From Laccaria trichodermophora (taxonomy: Eukaryota; Basidiomycota; Agaricomycetes; Agaricales; Hydnangiaceae): DNA of 64,000 bases. The stretch's first letter is position 1; every line of letters starts with the position of its first letter. Shown piece by piece: positions 1 to 11,881 of the stretch. The notes beneath the pieces are model-generated. The model made no database searches. It saw only the letters and a program-made list of their open reading frames with translations, and was not told where the DNA came from. A program made the translations under genes and the position numbers. Location: NCBI GenBank assembly GCA_018417955.1, contig JACTVC010000041.1, positions 1-64,000 of the forward strand, in the 5' to 3' direction.

Positions 1-470
1 CCGATCCTCTCACCCCCTAGTTAGTATCCCCCAACTATCCCCTTCAGAAGATGTTTCAGTGAGGTCATCGAAGTTGAGGCTGGCAGCTAATTAAACGTCC
101 GTCATCTGCTCTCTAGCCACAATAAGTACTCATGTCAGTGGCGCGAAATTTGATAGGAGGTTGATTACCAGAAAGACCACTATGAGAGGAGCAGAGTCTG
201 GATCTGCGCCATGACAAGGAAGGCGATTCCGATAAGCGCACCTGTGGGCACTGAGCATGTTGATCTTATGTAAACATCAAACTTGGCGTGTTAGACATCG
301 TTGACGTTGCCCAACACGGTCACCTTCGCTTCTCCACACTGGATAACAATGAGGTGCGTCCTCTTCACCCCTACGGCTTCTAGTTCTGATCATACCCTGA
401 AACTAAGAGCCAGTGCGCTGCAATTTTTTCCTCCTTGTGACGGGCCCTGGTTTTGGCAACGTTGGAACAT
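1..470. repeat. Direct repeat, left copy
   Basis: This stretch is repeated in the same orientation at 28,579-29,000, with scattered small indels. Shared landmarks include the opening GATCCTCTCACCCCCTAG and TTGACGTTGCCCAACACGGT near position 300. The copy starts at the window edge and probably extends upstream. No convincing gene is seen; the short open frames are not conserved between the two copies. Confidence 0.85.
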
Positions 471-1845
471 CAGGAAACCTGCACGTGTCTGGGTTACAGT
501 TGTGGACAAGCAAAGCCCACTAAAAAAATGGCTGACATAGCACTTTCTTTTTGAGTATCTAAAATGTTGTGTATTAGTTAGATGAAGCTCGCGGCCAAAT
601 TTCAAAGAGATTCACCAAGCCGTTCTTGAGAAAATGTCTATTTAAGGAAATGGTCCCTGAGATTTTGGCGAAAACCCTTAAAAGGACATGGAAAAATCTG
701 GAAAAATGTGTAATCACTTCCTTTTGATAAATGGAGCGTGTCCACCACGTTCCAAAGAGTTTCATTGAGCGGTTGCCCCACAATAAAATGTTGAAATTTG
801 GCTGTATATGCCAATACCTCCTAAGAAGAAAGTCAAACGCAACGTCTCTGGTCTCCAAAATCAGTCACAGCCCATGACAGGTGTTTCTCACACGCATTCG
901 GAGCCAATCTTGTGAGCTCAATCCCATTGAAATGGTGAGCCTTGATACTTTCCTATAACAAACTTTATTCTGATTCTACTCTATAGTATTGAGGATGGGC
1001 TAAATACCAATATTGACAGGTAGACAAGAATTCTTTCCAACAGGCAAAAGGCGCTGCCTCAGAAGCATTGAACGTTGAACACTTGTCCCCTTGAGGTGAT
1101 CCGGCGATTCATCAACCAATCGTGGCAGCGGATGTCAGCTTATCAGATTGGATTGATTGGGGGGCTGCCTAGTGGGCTGTGCGAAAGCAGAAAGGGCATC
1201 ACAGCGTTTCAAGGATCGCAATGATGCATTTAGACTTAGTTCTCAACTAAATTTCGCATCTACATTGGTGGTTTTCGACCCCAAAAATTTGGCACTTCCT
1301 AATTACTTGTGGGAAAAACTTCGGAGGGGGTGTTTTCGATGTCTTTTGAAAAACTGAGCAAGATTCTGAAAAAATCTCACAATTTCATTGAGTTTTCAGC
1401 CAGATAAGCAATTGGTGGGCTTTGCTTGTCCACGACTGTACCTGGTATAAGACCAATCAGGTACGACTGATGCCAAGTTTTCGTACCTGGCTACATGAGG
1501 TGTCACTTCTGTTCCCAGGCAAATCCAGGCCTATCCAGGACCCCACCAGATGAATTCCAGATGTCACACCAGACACATGTCAGATAGAAAAGTAATTCGA
1601 TGCAATTGCGTTTCTGCTCTTCGGAATGTACTATACCACATGTAACTCCTAATAGAACCTAGCATGCATGTACAAAAATCAGGCCAGCTGAATATCGAGC
1701 CCTAACCATGGTGGATTGGCCCAGCCGACATACCAAACCAACTACCTCACTGAATAAACACTTGAGTACCTGTAAATTCTGTCAGATAGAAACCCCATTT
1801 GGCCAAACACATACTCACATCTAATCATCTGGCCCATCCGAGGAG
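471..1845. other. Intergenic DNA without recognised gene
   Basis: About 1.4 kb of AT-leaning sequence with only short open frames on both strands. I see no recognisable protein motif, tRNA-like box or tandem repeat. It lies between the left direct repeat and the first hAT-type insertion, and may be part of the insertion that separates two pieces which are adjacent in the right-hand copy of the direct repeat. Confidence 0.4.
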
Positions 1846-2429
1846 TAGTGTTTGGAAGTCCGGTCTCGTGACTGGAAAAAGACTGTAAGCAGACCAGACC
1901 AAGACTGCAAAAGACTGGACCTGTGGTTCGGTCTTTTTATTTTTGAGATGTAAAGACCGCAAAAAAACCGGTTAACGTGAACCAGTCTTGACAGGTTTGG
2001 ACCGGCCTTTTGTAGCCCCTTAAATACCCTTTAAAACGCACCCAAGAACGTACGATTTGGTCAAAAAACGAGAGAGATATGAATTAAAATGTAAATTACT
2101 TTTGGGAATAATAGATGTACCAGACTTATTTTATAGAAGCGCCAATTCCTAACGGAATTTAACGTTCTTGGGCTCGTTTTGAAGCTAATAGAGATGTTGA
2201 TAAATTTACCGATTCATAATTTTAAAATATTGGCCTAAAGACCGGTCATAAACCAGTTAAAACCGATGCAGACTGAAACTGGTCTATAGACCACAAAAAA
2301 CTGCAGTCTGTGGTCTTTTTGTGGTCTGGTCTGGTCTTTTGACTTCTGGGGAAAAGGCAGACCAGTTGCGGTTATGGTTAATGTCCCTGGGCATCAAAAA
2401 ACTGGACCAAACCAGACTTTCAAACACTA
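1846..2429. mobile_element. Non-autonomous hAT-type element (MITE, 584 bp)
   Basis: The ends are imperfect inverted repeats: the left begins TAGTGTTTGGAAGTCCGGTC and the reverse complement of the right begins TAGTGTTTGAAAGTCTGGTT. The flanks are CCGAGGAG (1838-1845) and CTGAGGAG (2430-2437), an 8-base target duplication with one difference. TIRs starting TAG/CAG with 8-base duplications are the hallmark of the hAT superfamily. The interior is rich in GACCAG/CTGGTC motifs and has no transposase frame, so it must be moved in trans. Confidence 0.8.
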
Positions 2430-2504
2430 CTGAGGAGGCCTGAACAAGAACCTCATCCCATTTGTTGTCCTCATCTGCCCCCTCATCAACATCGACCACA
2501 ACCT

Positions 2505-2845
2505 TGGCGTTCTCCTTGGTGCTCCCAATGGGCTTTGCTCATCCATCACCAAAGCCAAACATATCAAAGCTGTGAAGCAACCCTGGTGCCAATCAAGCAA
2601 ATTCAACACTTTGGGCCAGATGTTACTCATGAACCAACACTTGGACAAACTTGGAGCAGCTTACATTCAAAGCTTGTGGAATGCTGGGGGGTTCTGTCCT
2701 TGATGCCACATATGCTTCACTTGACATTTCCTCAGACAATGACTCTGACTCTGACGAATCAGAGGATGAGGACAATGAGGAACAATATGAGGGTGGACCA
2801 GTGCATGGCCCAAGGGTTCTGGGGGAGGTCAAGCTTGCAAGAACT
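2505..2845 (+). pseudogene. Plavaka-like transposase, C-terminal remnant (part 1)
   Basis: A plus-strand frame reads GAPNGLCSSITKAKHIKAVK followed by a QMLL...LDKL segment, the pattern I recognise from the C-terminal region of Plavaka-type (CACTA-related) transposases of mushrooms. Near 2,655 the frame shifts by one base and continues as CGMLGGSVLDA, then an acidic stretch rich in Asp/Glu/Ser (2,720-2,790). The coding sequence is broken at 2,853 by the insertion of a hAT-type element and resumes at 4,363. Family assignment is from memory of the motif pattern; the decayed state is seen directly (frameshift, insertion). Confidence 0.55.
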
Positions 2846-2853
2846 CCTTGTAA

Positions 2854-4354
2854 CAAGGGGGTGTCGGGATCATAATCCCAGACCGGGGGCCGGTTGGTTG
2901 GTTGGGCCCTCAGGCCGTTAAAAAAAAATTGGAACCTCAAATATTTTGGCCCAAAAACAGTAAAGATGGCCTTCCTGGTAGGTAAATTAAACATAATAGA
3001 TACTAGAAAGCCTCTAGGTGTCCTAAATGCCTCAGGATGCACACGAACAACACTCCTTACATTATCATATGGGATTGTGTTAACGTCCACAAAATCCTCT
3101 CCATGCTCCAATATCCCAATATCATGTCCACTCCAAGGGGGTGGCAGAACGTGGAAAATGTACCAACACTCCCTATTTTTTTTTCGTGGATTTAGCTGAC
3201 CTCCCCCCCTCCACCTCCTACTATATAAGGTATGTTTTCCGAGTTCGTTTGATGTTTTATTGAATGTATTTCTTTGTCCTACGGTCCCGGCTTCTGCAAA
3301 ATCCTGTACCTACAGCCTCGGCCTGCCTACCTACCAACCCATGAACCTTGAAGAAGCTCTGCACAGAGGAACATACTCATGTGAGAAATTAATTTACAAT
3401 GACATACAAAATTGTGACGTAGAAAAACTTATTCAGACAAAGATCAGCCACGGCCCGGGTGTGTGACAAAGTGGCTTTGTCTCCGCTCTCATCAACAAGA
3501 GCATTGAATATTGATCTTTCAGATTCTTTTTCGAGAAGTTCATTCGAATTTGGCTCGAACACAGCCTTTATGGCGAGTAAAATGTCTGGATAAAATTTCC
3601 TTGCTCCGCCGCCTCATCCTCTATGTGTACAACTCGTCACTGCCAACTGGCCTTCATGGGCGCTCTGATGGCCTACACTCCTTTCATCGTCGCAGACGTC
3701 GTAGGTAACTGGCTGGCTCTTGCCTGTCATAAGGAGACCTCATACCTGGATTGCGCAGAAGGAAAGTCAGAGATTGGGGAAGAGCGTTTGGCGGCGTGCA
3801 GGATGGATGATATCGATACTGCCGCCGGACCCCCCCCCTCCCAGCCAATGTTCGGGATCCACGTTCCGCTACCCCCTTGGTCCACTCTGCCCGAAACTCG
3901 AGCCTGGCATCTGGCGCTACAACGTGAAGTATCATTTTGGTCTGGCTCATCCTAATGCAGATCCAAAGTTGGGATATCACGAACTTCGAAATTCAAGAGA
4001 TGAAGAAAAAATGGGCTGCTCGTCATCATGTACCTGTAAAGCGAGCTAAAAAGTCGAAATCTGCTCCTCTTGTTCTTTCTGATGCCCATAGATCCCAAAT
4101 TCCGCCAACCAGGAGGCGAGTTTGAATTATAATTCGTTGAGGACATGGAACTGGCACTTGACAATCTGGGGATACTCATGTTAGAAGGTGAGACGAACAG
4201 CGGTGGCATAATTGAAAAAGAGGCGGCGCGGTGGTGACGTCATATTTCCTAAAGTAGACACGTGCCTGATTACGTTGGGTGGTTGGTTCAGCCTAGCACT
4301 CGGTACAAAAAAAATCGACCCTAGGTCTTTTTTTTATATCCCGACACCCCCTTG
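2854..4354. mobile_element. hAT-type element with perfect 17-bp TIRs (1,501 bp)
   Basis: Left end CAAGGGGGTGTCGGGAT (2854-2870) is exactly matched by the inverted right end (4338-4354). Both flanks are CCTTGTAA (2846-2853 and 4355-4362), a perfect 8-base target duplication, so the insertion is well defined and fairly young. It splits the Plavaka-like remnant. No transposase is visible; the interior holds a TATA-like TATATAA near 3,222 and short open frames (for example 3,623-3,955 and 3,937-4,125, the latter Lys/Arg-rich) that I do not recognise. It may be a non-autonomous element carrying captured host sequence. A 5'-truncated relative of its right end lies at 23,126-23,254. Confidence 0.85.
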
Positions 4355-4362
4355 CCTTGTAA

Positions 4363-4995
4363 GCTCAATCTTTCACACTTGATTTCTGCAACCTTGTTTG
4401 TCAGTTTCTCCATGACCAACTCCATCCTATGCATGAGAACAACCTCAAAGACATTCTGCTCAGTGACTGTCCTCATGTCACAGGCCATGAAAGAGTTCAG
4501 GTTTTCCACTCAGCCGTTGCCACATTTCATGCACCTAGTGACCCATCAGGAATTGGTGGTATGCGACATGAGACCATATGGTCAACACCTTCATGGTGTG
4601 GGTTAGGGCAGCGCCGTGACTGTGTCTTTGCTACCATTGACAAGGGCACAGAAGGCTTCTGAGCTTTGGCTGCCCTCTGAGTCAAACTATTCTTTTCCTT
4701 TCATTATGAAGGCACAGACTTCCCCTGTGCACTCATTGAGTGGTTTTCTCCTGTGTTTGATGGCCCAGATCCTGATACCAGCATGTGGGTTGTCTGTCCT
4801 GATGCCAATGAGGACCAACTGCACGATACCACCATTATTCACATTGACACTATATTTCGTCTTGCACATTTGATACCTGTTTATGGTGACTCAACTATAC
4901 CTCCTGACTTCCACTTTTCTTATTCTCTTGACATGTATGATGCCTTTTTCATAAATAAGTACATAGAGCACCATGCTCATGAAATTGCTTTTTGA
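4363..4995 (+). pseudogene. Plavaka-like transposase, C-terminal remnant (part 2)
   Basis: Continuation of the remnant after the hAT insertion. Frames read AVATFHAPSDPSGIGGMR, then RRDCVFATIDKGTEGF, two stop codons near 4,661 and 4,680, then LFFSF...CALIEWF...SMWVVCPD, and end with FHFSYSLD...NKYIEHHAHE at 4,993, followed by a stop. This order and the His-rich tail match, from memory, the C-terminus of mushroom Plavaka transposases. Stop codons and frame changes show it is dead. Confidence 0.55.
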
Positions 4996-5029
4996 CATAC
5001 AAGAGTATTAAATTATATCTGAGGTTTGC

Positions 5030-5340
5030 TCTGGAACTTCTGGGGTTTCACCTGGTGACGAAGTTGTCTGGAAATGCCTGTAGGCTCTTGGAATTGCATG
5101 AGATTCTGGTTGTCAATCTGGAACAGCTCTGGTGGAGTCTGGCAGCTGACATTGCCAGGCACCCAGATTGATTTCAGATCAATCAGGTGATCCAGCCATG
5201 TGTAGGTTTCCTGATGAATGTGCTCTTACCAAGCATTCCTGACCCATGGTTATCATACAAGGAATGTTTGAGATTGGAAGGAAGCAGCAGATGATTCATT
5301 CTTGAATGTAGTCTCCTCAACACTGGAGGCAAACACCAGG
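5030..5340. repeat. Fragment shared with the right-hand direct repeat
   Basis: 5,222-5,330 (GCTCTTACCAAGCATTCC ... GATTGGAAGGAAGCAGCAG ... AATGTAGTCTCCTCAAC) is similar to 29,003-29,110. In the right-hand copy this piece directly follows the sequence matching 1-470, whereas here the two pieces are 4.75 kb apart. That is what one expects if the Plavaka/hAT block was inserted into the left copy. Confidence 0.6.
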
Positions 5341-5492
5341 GCAGTTGATCTGCCTATGTTCTGCAGTTTGTCTGGTTGACAGGTCTTGGCCGATCATTTT
5401 AATTACTAAATTTGAATAATTGATTACATAAAATATATCTTGACATTCATCAGATATCTTCTGAAGCTGTTCACATTGCTCCCCCATCTGAA

Positions 5493-5672
5493 ATGCCCCC
5501 TGTCATATGCACCTGTTCATACTGCAAAAAGTGCAAGGTAACTATTGAGGGTGTTGAACACCCAGGCAAGGCAGTTTCTGCACAAACTCGTCAGGAGCAT
5601 GAGAAGCATGATAAAGATGGGCATTCTCCAAGGCAGAAGCATCAACCATCCTTGAGTTCAGCTCTTAAATAA
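5493..5672 (+). pseudogene. Cys-rich N-terminal fragment of a CACTA/Tnp2-type transposase
   Basis: A 59-residue frame begins MPPVICTCSYCKKCKV and has C-x-C-x2-C-x2-C followed by R-x-x-x-E-H-x-x-H, a zinc-knuckle-like arrangement. I recall similar short Cys/His-rich N-termini in mushroom Tnp2 (CACTA) transposases. Nothing recognisable as the catalytic domain follows before the CACTA-like terminus at 5,975. The assignment is tentative; it could be any short Cys-rich frame. Confidence 0.35.
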
Positions 5673-6237
5673 CCTCAAGCGCCAGATCTCCCAAAGGGTG
5701 TGGAAAAAATTATATCTTCCCCTATTTGCTAACAGTATTCTAGATGTTTTAATCTCTACTGGAATGATCATCAAGATGGTTTGTGTGCTTGTGGTCTGGC
5801 TCCATCTCAGGGCTGGTATTAGTTGATCTGCAGCAAACACTATCCTGCAAGCACTTCAGTTCATCATCTCCACAATGATTCAACTCATTAAATTGAAGCA
5901 GCTCTTTGCTCATATGGCATCAATATCAAGCTACCAGATTTCAAACTCCCTCATGCACAAGTATACATAGATGTCACTATAGTACCATAACAATAGAAAT
6001 TGACAATTGTCCCAATAAGTCATAGGGCTACCCCAATGGGCCCAATACACATGGACACTATGGATCCATACCTTGGACCAATGGAAGTTTACAGCTTATG
6101 GTATTAATGTGTGGCCCAATGCATATTCTGCAGATGTGGTTATTGCCATAATCAATGGTATCATAGGTACCCAAAGTATAATCTACAGAATGGCCAAATG
6201 TTGGGCCACATGCGTTCAAGAGATCACCCGAAGCATT

Positions 6238-9200
6238 GACATGCTGACTGCAAGTGCTCCGAAAATGCAACTGAAAAAATGTTCAGATTTGTGGTTGGCA
6301 TTAGTGATGTGCTGGCTTCAGCCTGAGGCCAGAAGCCAGGCCAAGCCAGGCCAAAAAAAGCCAGGCCAAGCCAGGCCCAAAGGTTGGCCTGAGGGGGGCT
6401 TTTGGCCTGGCTCAGCATTTTGAAAAGCCAAAGCCTGGGGCCTGGGCCCTGGCTTTTGTATCTGAGATATATCTCTCAATTTTCATCTGTAAGACACATT
6501 TTTTCAGATGTTTGCAAAAGTATTCACTTTAAAATATGTTACAACTCGGATCCAGAATCAGCAAAGATGATGCTGGAGAGTTTGCAGTATCCCATCAGAG
6601 TTTTAATTAAGATCAAAATTTATGAAGCATGTTTATCACCCTCAATTTGTGTCAATTCGCCCTCAGAAGTAGATAGAATAGTGTTCTTGAGTACTTGTGT
6701 TAAATTACACATAAATAAGACCAGTTACAATTGATTTGAGCTGAAAATTTGTGATGGATTGCATATCTATCCTGAGCCCTGGCCCAGGCCAAAGCCAGGC
6801 CAGGCCAAGCCTGATTTTTGGCTTTTGGCCTGGCTCACAATTTTGTGAAGCCCAAGCCCCCTCAGGCCAGGCCAAAGCCGGGGCTTTCAGGCCAAGCCTG
6901 AGCTGGCACATCACTAGTTGGCATGTTGGATGTCACTGCCCCAAATATGTGGCTGAAGAAAAGTCCGGATTTGTCACTAGTATGCAGAATACCAGTGCTC
7001 CAAAATGCAGCCGAGAAAATGTCCGGATTTGTGATTAACTTAGTTAATGTCACTGCTCTGAAAATGCGGCCGAAAAAAACATCTGGATTTGTATTTAAGA
7101 TGCTGAATGTCATTGCCCCAAAAATGCGGCCGAAAAAATGTCCGGAGTTGTAGTTGACTGGGTAAATGTCACTGCTCCAAAAATGCAGCCGAAAAAACAG
7201 CCGGATTTGTATTAGTACAACACTGTCCGAAATTTCGGACATAATTTTGACAGGCGCCAGACAACCCCCATGGAATGCTTCAATGCCCGAAATTTAGAAC
7301 TTCAAGCACCCGAAAATGCGGCTGAAAAAACATCGAGATCCATATTTAACATGCTGAATGTCATTGCACCGAAAATGCGGCCGAAAAAATGTCCAGATTT
7401 GTGATTAACTTGGTGAACGTCACTGCTCCGAAAATGTGGCCAGAAAGACATCTGGATTTGTATTAGTGCACCGATGTCCGAAAATTTGGATGTAATTTTG
7501 ACACAGACCAGACAGCCCCCCCATGGATTGCTCTGAAGTCTGAAATTTTTTAAGTTATTTCCATCTGGATATAATGATCCCCGTAGACTGCACCAATGTC
7601 CGAAATTTTGGATGTAATTTCGACAGGGGCCAGACAACCCCCATGGAATGCTCCAATGTCTGAAATTTATACTTCAAGTACCTGAAAATGCCGTCACAAA
7701 AACATCTGGATTTGTATTTAACATGCTGAATGTCATTACCCCGAAAATGTGGCTGAAAAAATGTCCGGAGTTGTAGTTAACTTGGTCAATGTCACTGCTC
7801 CAAAAATGCGGCTGGAAAAAGATCCGGATTTGTATTAGTGCAGCAATGTCCGAAGTTTTGGATGTAATTTTGACATGGACCAGACAAGCCCCACGCAGAA
7901 TGCTCTGAAGTCCGAAATTTTGTGGGTCATTTCCATTCAGATGTATTAATCTCTGTAGAGTGCACGAATGTCCAAAATTTCAGATGTAATTTTGATGGGG
8001 GCCAGACAACCCCCATGGAATGCTCCAATGTCCGAAATTTAGTACTTCAAGTACCCGAAAATGCGGCTGAAAAATGTCCGGATTTGTGATTAACTTGGTG
8101 AACATCACTGCTCCGAAAATACAGCCAACAAAACATCCGGATTTGTATTAGTGCACCAATGTCTGAAGTTTCAGATGTAATTTTGACATGGACCAGACAA
8201 CCCCCTGCAGAATGCTCTGAAGTCCGAAATTTTTTAAGTTACTTCCATCTGGATATAATGATCCCTGTAGACTGCACCAATGTCCGAAATTTTGGATGTA
8301 ATTTTGACAGGGGCCAGACAACCCCCATGGAATGCTCCAATGTCTGAAATTTATACTTCAAGTACACGAAAATGCGGTCACAAAAACATCTGGATTTGTA
8401 TTTAACATGCTGAATGTCATTACCCCGAAAATGTGGCTGAAAAAATGTCCGGAGTTGTAGTTGACTTGGTCAATGTCACTGCTCCGAAAATGCGGCCGAA
8501 AAAACATCCGGATTTGTATTTAACATGCTGAATGTCATTGCCTCGAAAATGTGGCCGAAAAAATGTCCAGATTTGTGATTGACTTGGTGAATATCACTGA
8601 TCCAAAAATGCGGCCGAAAAAACATCCGGATTTGTATTAGTGCAACAATGTCCGAAGTTTTGGATGTAATTTTGACATGGACCAGACAGCCCCCCGTGGA
8701 ATACTCTGAAGTCCGAAATTTTGTAAGTTACTTCCATCCAGATATAATGGTCTCCATAGACTGCACCAATGTCCGAAATTTCGGATGTAATTTTGACAAG
8801 GCCAGACAACCCCCATAGAATGCTCCAATGTCCGAAATTTAGTACTTCAAGTACCCAAAAATGCGGCCAAAAAAACATCCGGATCTGCATGTAACATGCT
8901 GAATGTCATTGCCCTGAAAATACAGCCGAAAAAATGTCCGGAGTTGTAGTTGACTTGGTCAATGTCACTGCTCCGAAAATGCGGCCGAAAAAACATCCGG
9001 ATTTGTATTCAACATGCTGAATGTCATTGCCCCGAAAATGCGGCCGAAAAAATGTCCGGATTTGTGATTAACTTGGTGAACGTCACTGTTCCGAAAATGC
9101 GGCTGAAAAAACATCCACATTTGTATTAGTGCAACAATGGCCAAAATTTCAGATGTAATTTTGACATGGACCAGACAACCCCCCACAGAATACATTGATG
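6238..9200. repeat. Higher-order satellite, left arm
   Basis: A ~75-base monomer of the form GTCACTGCTCCGAAAATGCGGCCGAAAAAA + CATCCGGATTTGT recurs in groups of two or three, alternating with a longer unit carrying GACCAGACAACCCCC and AATGCTCCAATGTCCGAAATTT, roughly every 340-490 bases. Copies vary by point changes such as CGG/CAG and CCGAAA/CTGAAA. Open frames in either direction are by-products of the repeat and share the same repeated peptide; I do not call them genes. Confidence 0.85.
6302..6916. mobile_element. Non-autonomous hAT-type element (615 bp) in the satellite
   Basis: Ends read TAGTGATGTGCTGGCT and, inverted, TAGTGATGTGCCAGCT. Both flanks are GTTGGCAT (6294-6301 and 6917-6924), a perfect 8-base target duplication. 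Internal ends are built of GGCCTGGC/GCCAGGCC tracts that are inverted relative to each other (6,310-6,460 versus 6,775-6,900), so the element could fold on itself. It interrupts a 75-base satellite monomer. No coding potential. Confidence 0.85.
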
Positions 9201-11881
9201 TCTGAAATTCTAGACTACAAAACTTTGTAGTGTCTGCTTTTTAGACTACACAATTTTGTAATGACCAGTTGAACTCAGGCAGAACTCTCTCAATTCTTAA
9301 CTGATTTGGATGTTCTTGGGCTCGTTTTGACAGGTAAACCGTGGGGTTGTGGGTATAGGTACTCTACAGGTCATGTATGGGCCACTTGTCTGATATTTAT
9401 AGGTTTTTTAGTGTCCTTGATCATGAATGAGTATATGGGTTCATGGGATGGTTGAAGGAGTGAAAAGGGTGGACATTTTGCCATTGCTGTATCATTGGTT
9501 TACTATGTATAAGTATATATATGTTCATGGACATATGGTTCAAGGAGTGAGAATGACATAGTTCAATCTTAAAACTAAGTGAAATACTGGAATGTCAAAT
9601 TGTCCATCCTTTTCACTCCTTCAATAATAGTCCCATGAACCTATGTACTTATTCATAGTGAAGGACACTACAAATTATATGTCAGAAAAGTGGACTACAA
9701 CCTTTCAAGTTTGGGAGACCAGACATCAATGAATAAGTACATAGGTTCATGGGGATGTATGGTTGAAGAGGTGACACAGACAGTGAAAGCAATAGCAAAA
9801 TGCTCACCATTATCACTCCTTCAACTATAGCACCCTGAATCTATGTACTTATTTATAATATACCAATGATACAGAAATGGCAAATGTCCACTCTTCTCAC
9901 TCCTTCAACCATAGACCTACAGTGACTAGGCAAAAGTCTTGCACCACACAAATAATTCTATATCCTCTTCAAGTTCAAGGGAATAGTTACCATATATATA
10001 TGGTAATATACAGATATTCTATATACATCTTTGACATGAATATGAGATCTGGATCTCATGCCCTACTCCATGTAGGAAAAAGTGAAAAAACCAGGGTTTT
10101 GAGAGTTTTACAGATACTTCATGTGAGGGTCTGAAAAAATGTGAAGAATTAAGTACTTGCTAACCCAAGTATACAGCACTTTGAATCATATTAATTGGAT
10201 TAGCGGTTGTTGAGATATAGGTGTAAGAAAAGGGCTTATTTTGGTCAAATGTGGTGAAATATAGACTATTTGACCAAAACAAGCCCTTTTCTTACACCTA
10301 TATCTCAGCAACCGCCAATCCAATTAATATGATTCAAAGTGCTGTATACTTGGGTTAGCAAGTATGTAATTCTTCACATTTTTTCAGACTCTCACATGAA
10401 GTATCTGTAAAACTCTTAAAACCCTGGTTTTTTCACTTTTTCCTACATGGAGTAGGGCATGAGATCCAGATCTCATATTCATGTCAAAGATGTATATAGA
10501 ATATCTGTATATTACCATATATATATGGTAACTATTCCCTTGAACTTGAAGAGGATATAGAATTATTTGTGTGGTGCAAGACTTTTGCCTAGTCACTGTA
10601 GGTCTATGGTTGAAGGAGTGAGAAGAGTGGACATTTGCCATTTCTGTATCATTGGTATATTATAAATAAGTACATAGATTCAGGGTGCTATAGTTGAAGG
10701 AGTGATAATGGTGAGCATTTTGCTATTGCTTTCACTGTCTGTGTCACCTCTTCAACCATACATCCCCATGAACCTATGTACTTATTCATTGATGTCTGGT
10801 CTCCCAAACTTGAAAGGTTGTAGTCCACTTTTCTGACATATAATTTGTAGTGTCCTTCACTATGAATAAGTACATAGGTTCATGGGACTATTATTGAAGG
10901 AGTGAAAAGGATGGACAATTTGACATTCCAGTATTTCACTTAGTTTTAAGATTGAACTATGTCATTCTCACTCCTTGAACCATATGTCCATGAACATATA
11001 TATACTTATACATAGTAAACCAATGATACAGCAATGGCAAAATGTCCACCCTTTTCACTCCTTCAACCATCCCATGAACCCATATACTCATTCATGATCA
11101 AGGACACTAAAAAACCTATAAATATCAGACAAGTGGCCCATACATGACCTGTAGAGTACCTATACCCACAACCCCACGGTTTACCTGTCAAAACGAGCCC
11201 AAGAACATCCAAATCAGTTAAGAATTGAGAGAGTTCTGCCTGAGTTCAACTGGTCATTACAAAATTGTGTAGTCTAAAAAGCAGACACTACAAAGTTTTG
11301 TAGTCTAGAATTTCAGACATCAATGTATTCTGTGGGGGGTTGTCTGGTCCATGTCAAAATTACATCTGAAATTTTGGCCATTGTTGCACTAATACAAATG
11401 TGGATGTTTTTTCAGCCGCATTTTCGGAACAGTGACGTTCACCAAGTTAATCACAAATCCGGACATTTTTTCGGCCGCATTTTCGGGGCAATGACATTCA
11501 GCATGTTGAATACAAATCCGGATGTTTTTTCGGCCGCATTTTCGGAGCAGTGACATTGACCAAGTCAACTACAACTCCGGACATTTTTTCGGCTGTATTT
11601 TCAGGGCAATGACATTCAGCATGTTACATGCAGATCCGGATGTTTTTTTGGCCGCATTTTTGGGTACTTGAAGTACTAAATTTCGGACATTGGAGCATTC
11701 TATGGGGGTTGTCTGGCCTTGTCAAAATTACATCCGAAATTTCGGACATTGGTGCAGTCTATGGGGACCATTATATCTGGATGGAAGTAACTTACAAAAT
11801 TTCGGACTTCAGAGTATTCCACGGGGGCTGTCTGGTCCATGTCAAAATTACATCCGAAACTTCGGACATTGGTGCACTAAT
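8637..11881. repeat. Near-perfect palindrome, arms of about 1.6 kb
   Basis: Every position x in the left arm pairs with 20,518 minus x in the right arm. The centre is a 17-base spacer, GTGGTGAAATATAGACT (10,251-10,267). Identical peptides are encoded at 9,877-10,134 (+) and 10,384-10,641 (-), and at 8,965-9,195 (-) and 11,323-11,553 (+), showing very high identity over the whole length; I noticed single mismatches such as GGCTTATTTT/GGCTTGTTTT near the centre. Beyond 8,637/11,881 the arms remain related but with indels, to about 6,950 and 12,325. Confidence 0.9.

Noticed and set aside
6705..7637. Several 70-126 codon frames with SAAFSG/FGRIFGAMTF repeats
   Set aside because: By-products of the satellite; the same peptide recurs with every monomer.
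6238..9200. CRISPR-like array
   Set aside because: Repeats are 75 bases with no unique spacers of constant length, both strands mirrored, and the organism is eukaryotic.
9877..10641. Two identical 85-residue frames facing each other
   Set aside because: They are mirror images created by the palindrome, AT-rich, with no motif.
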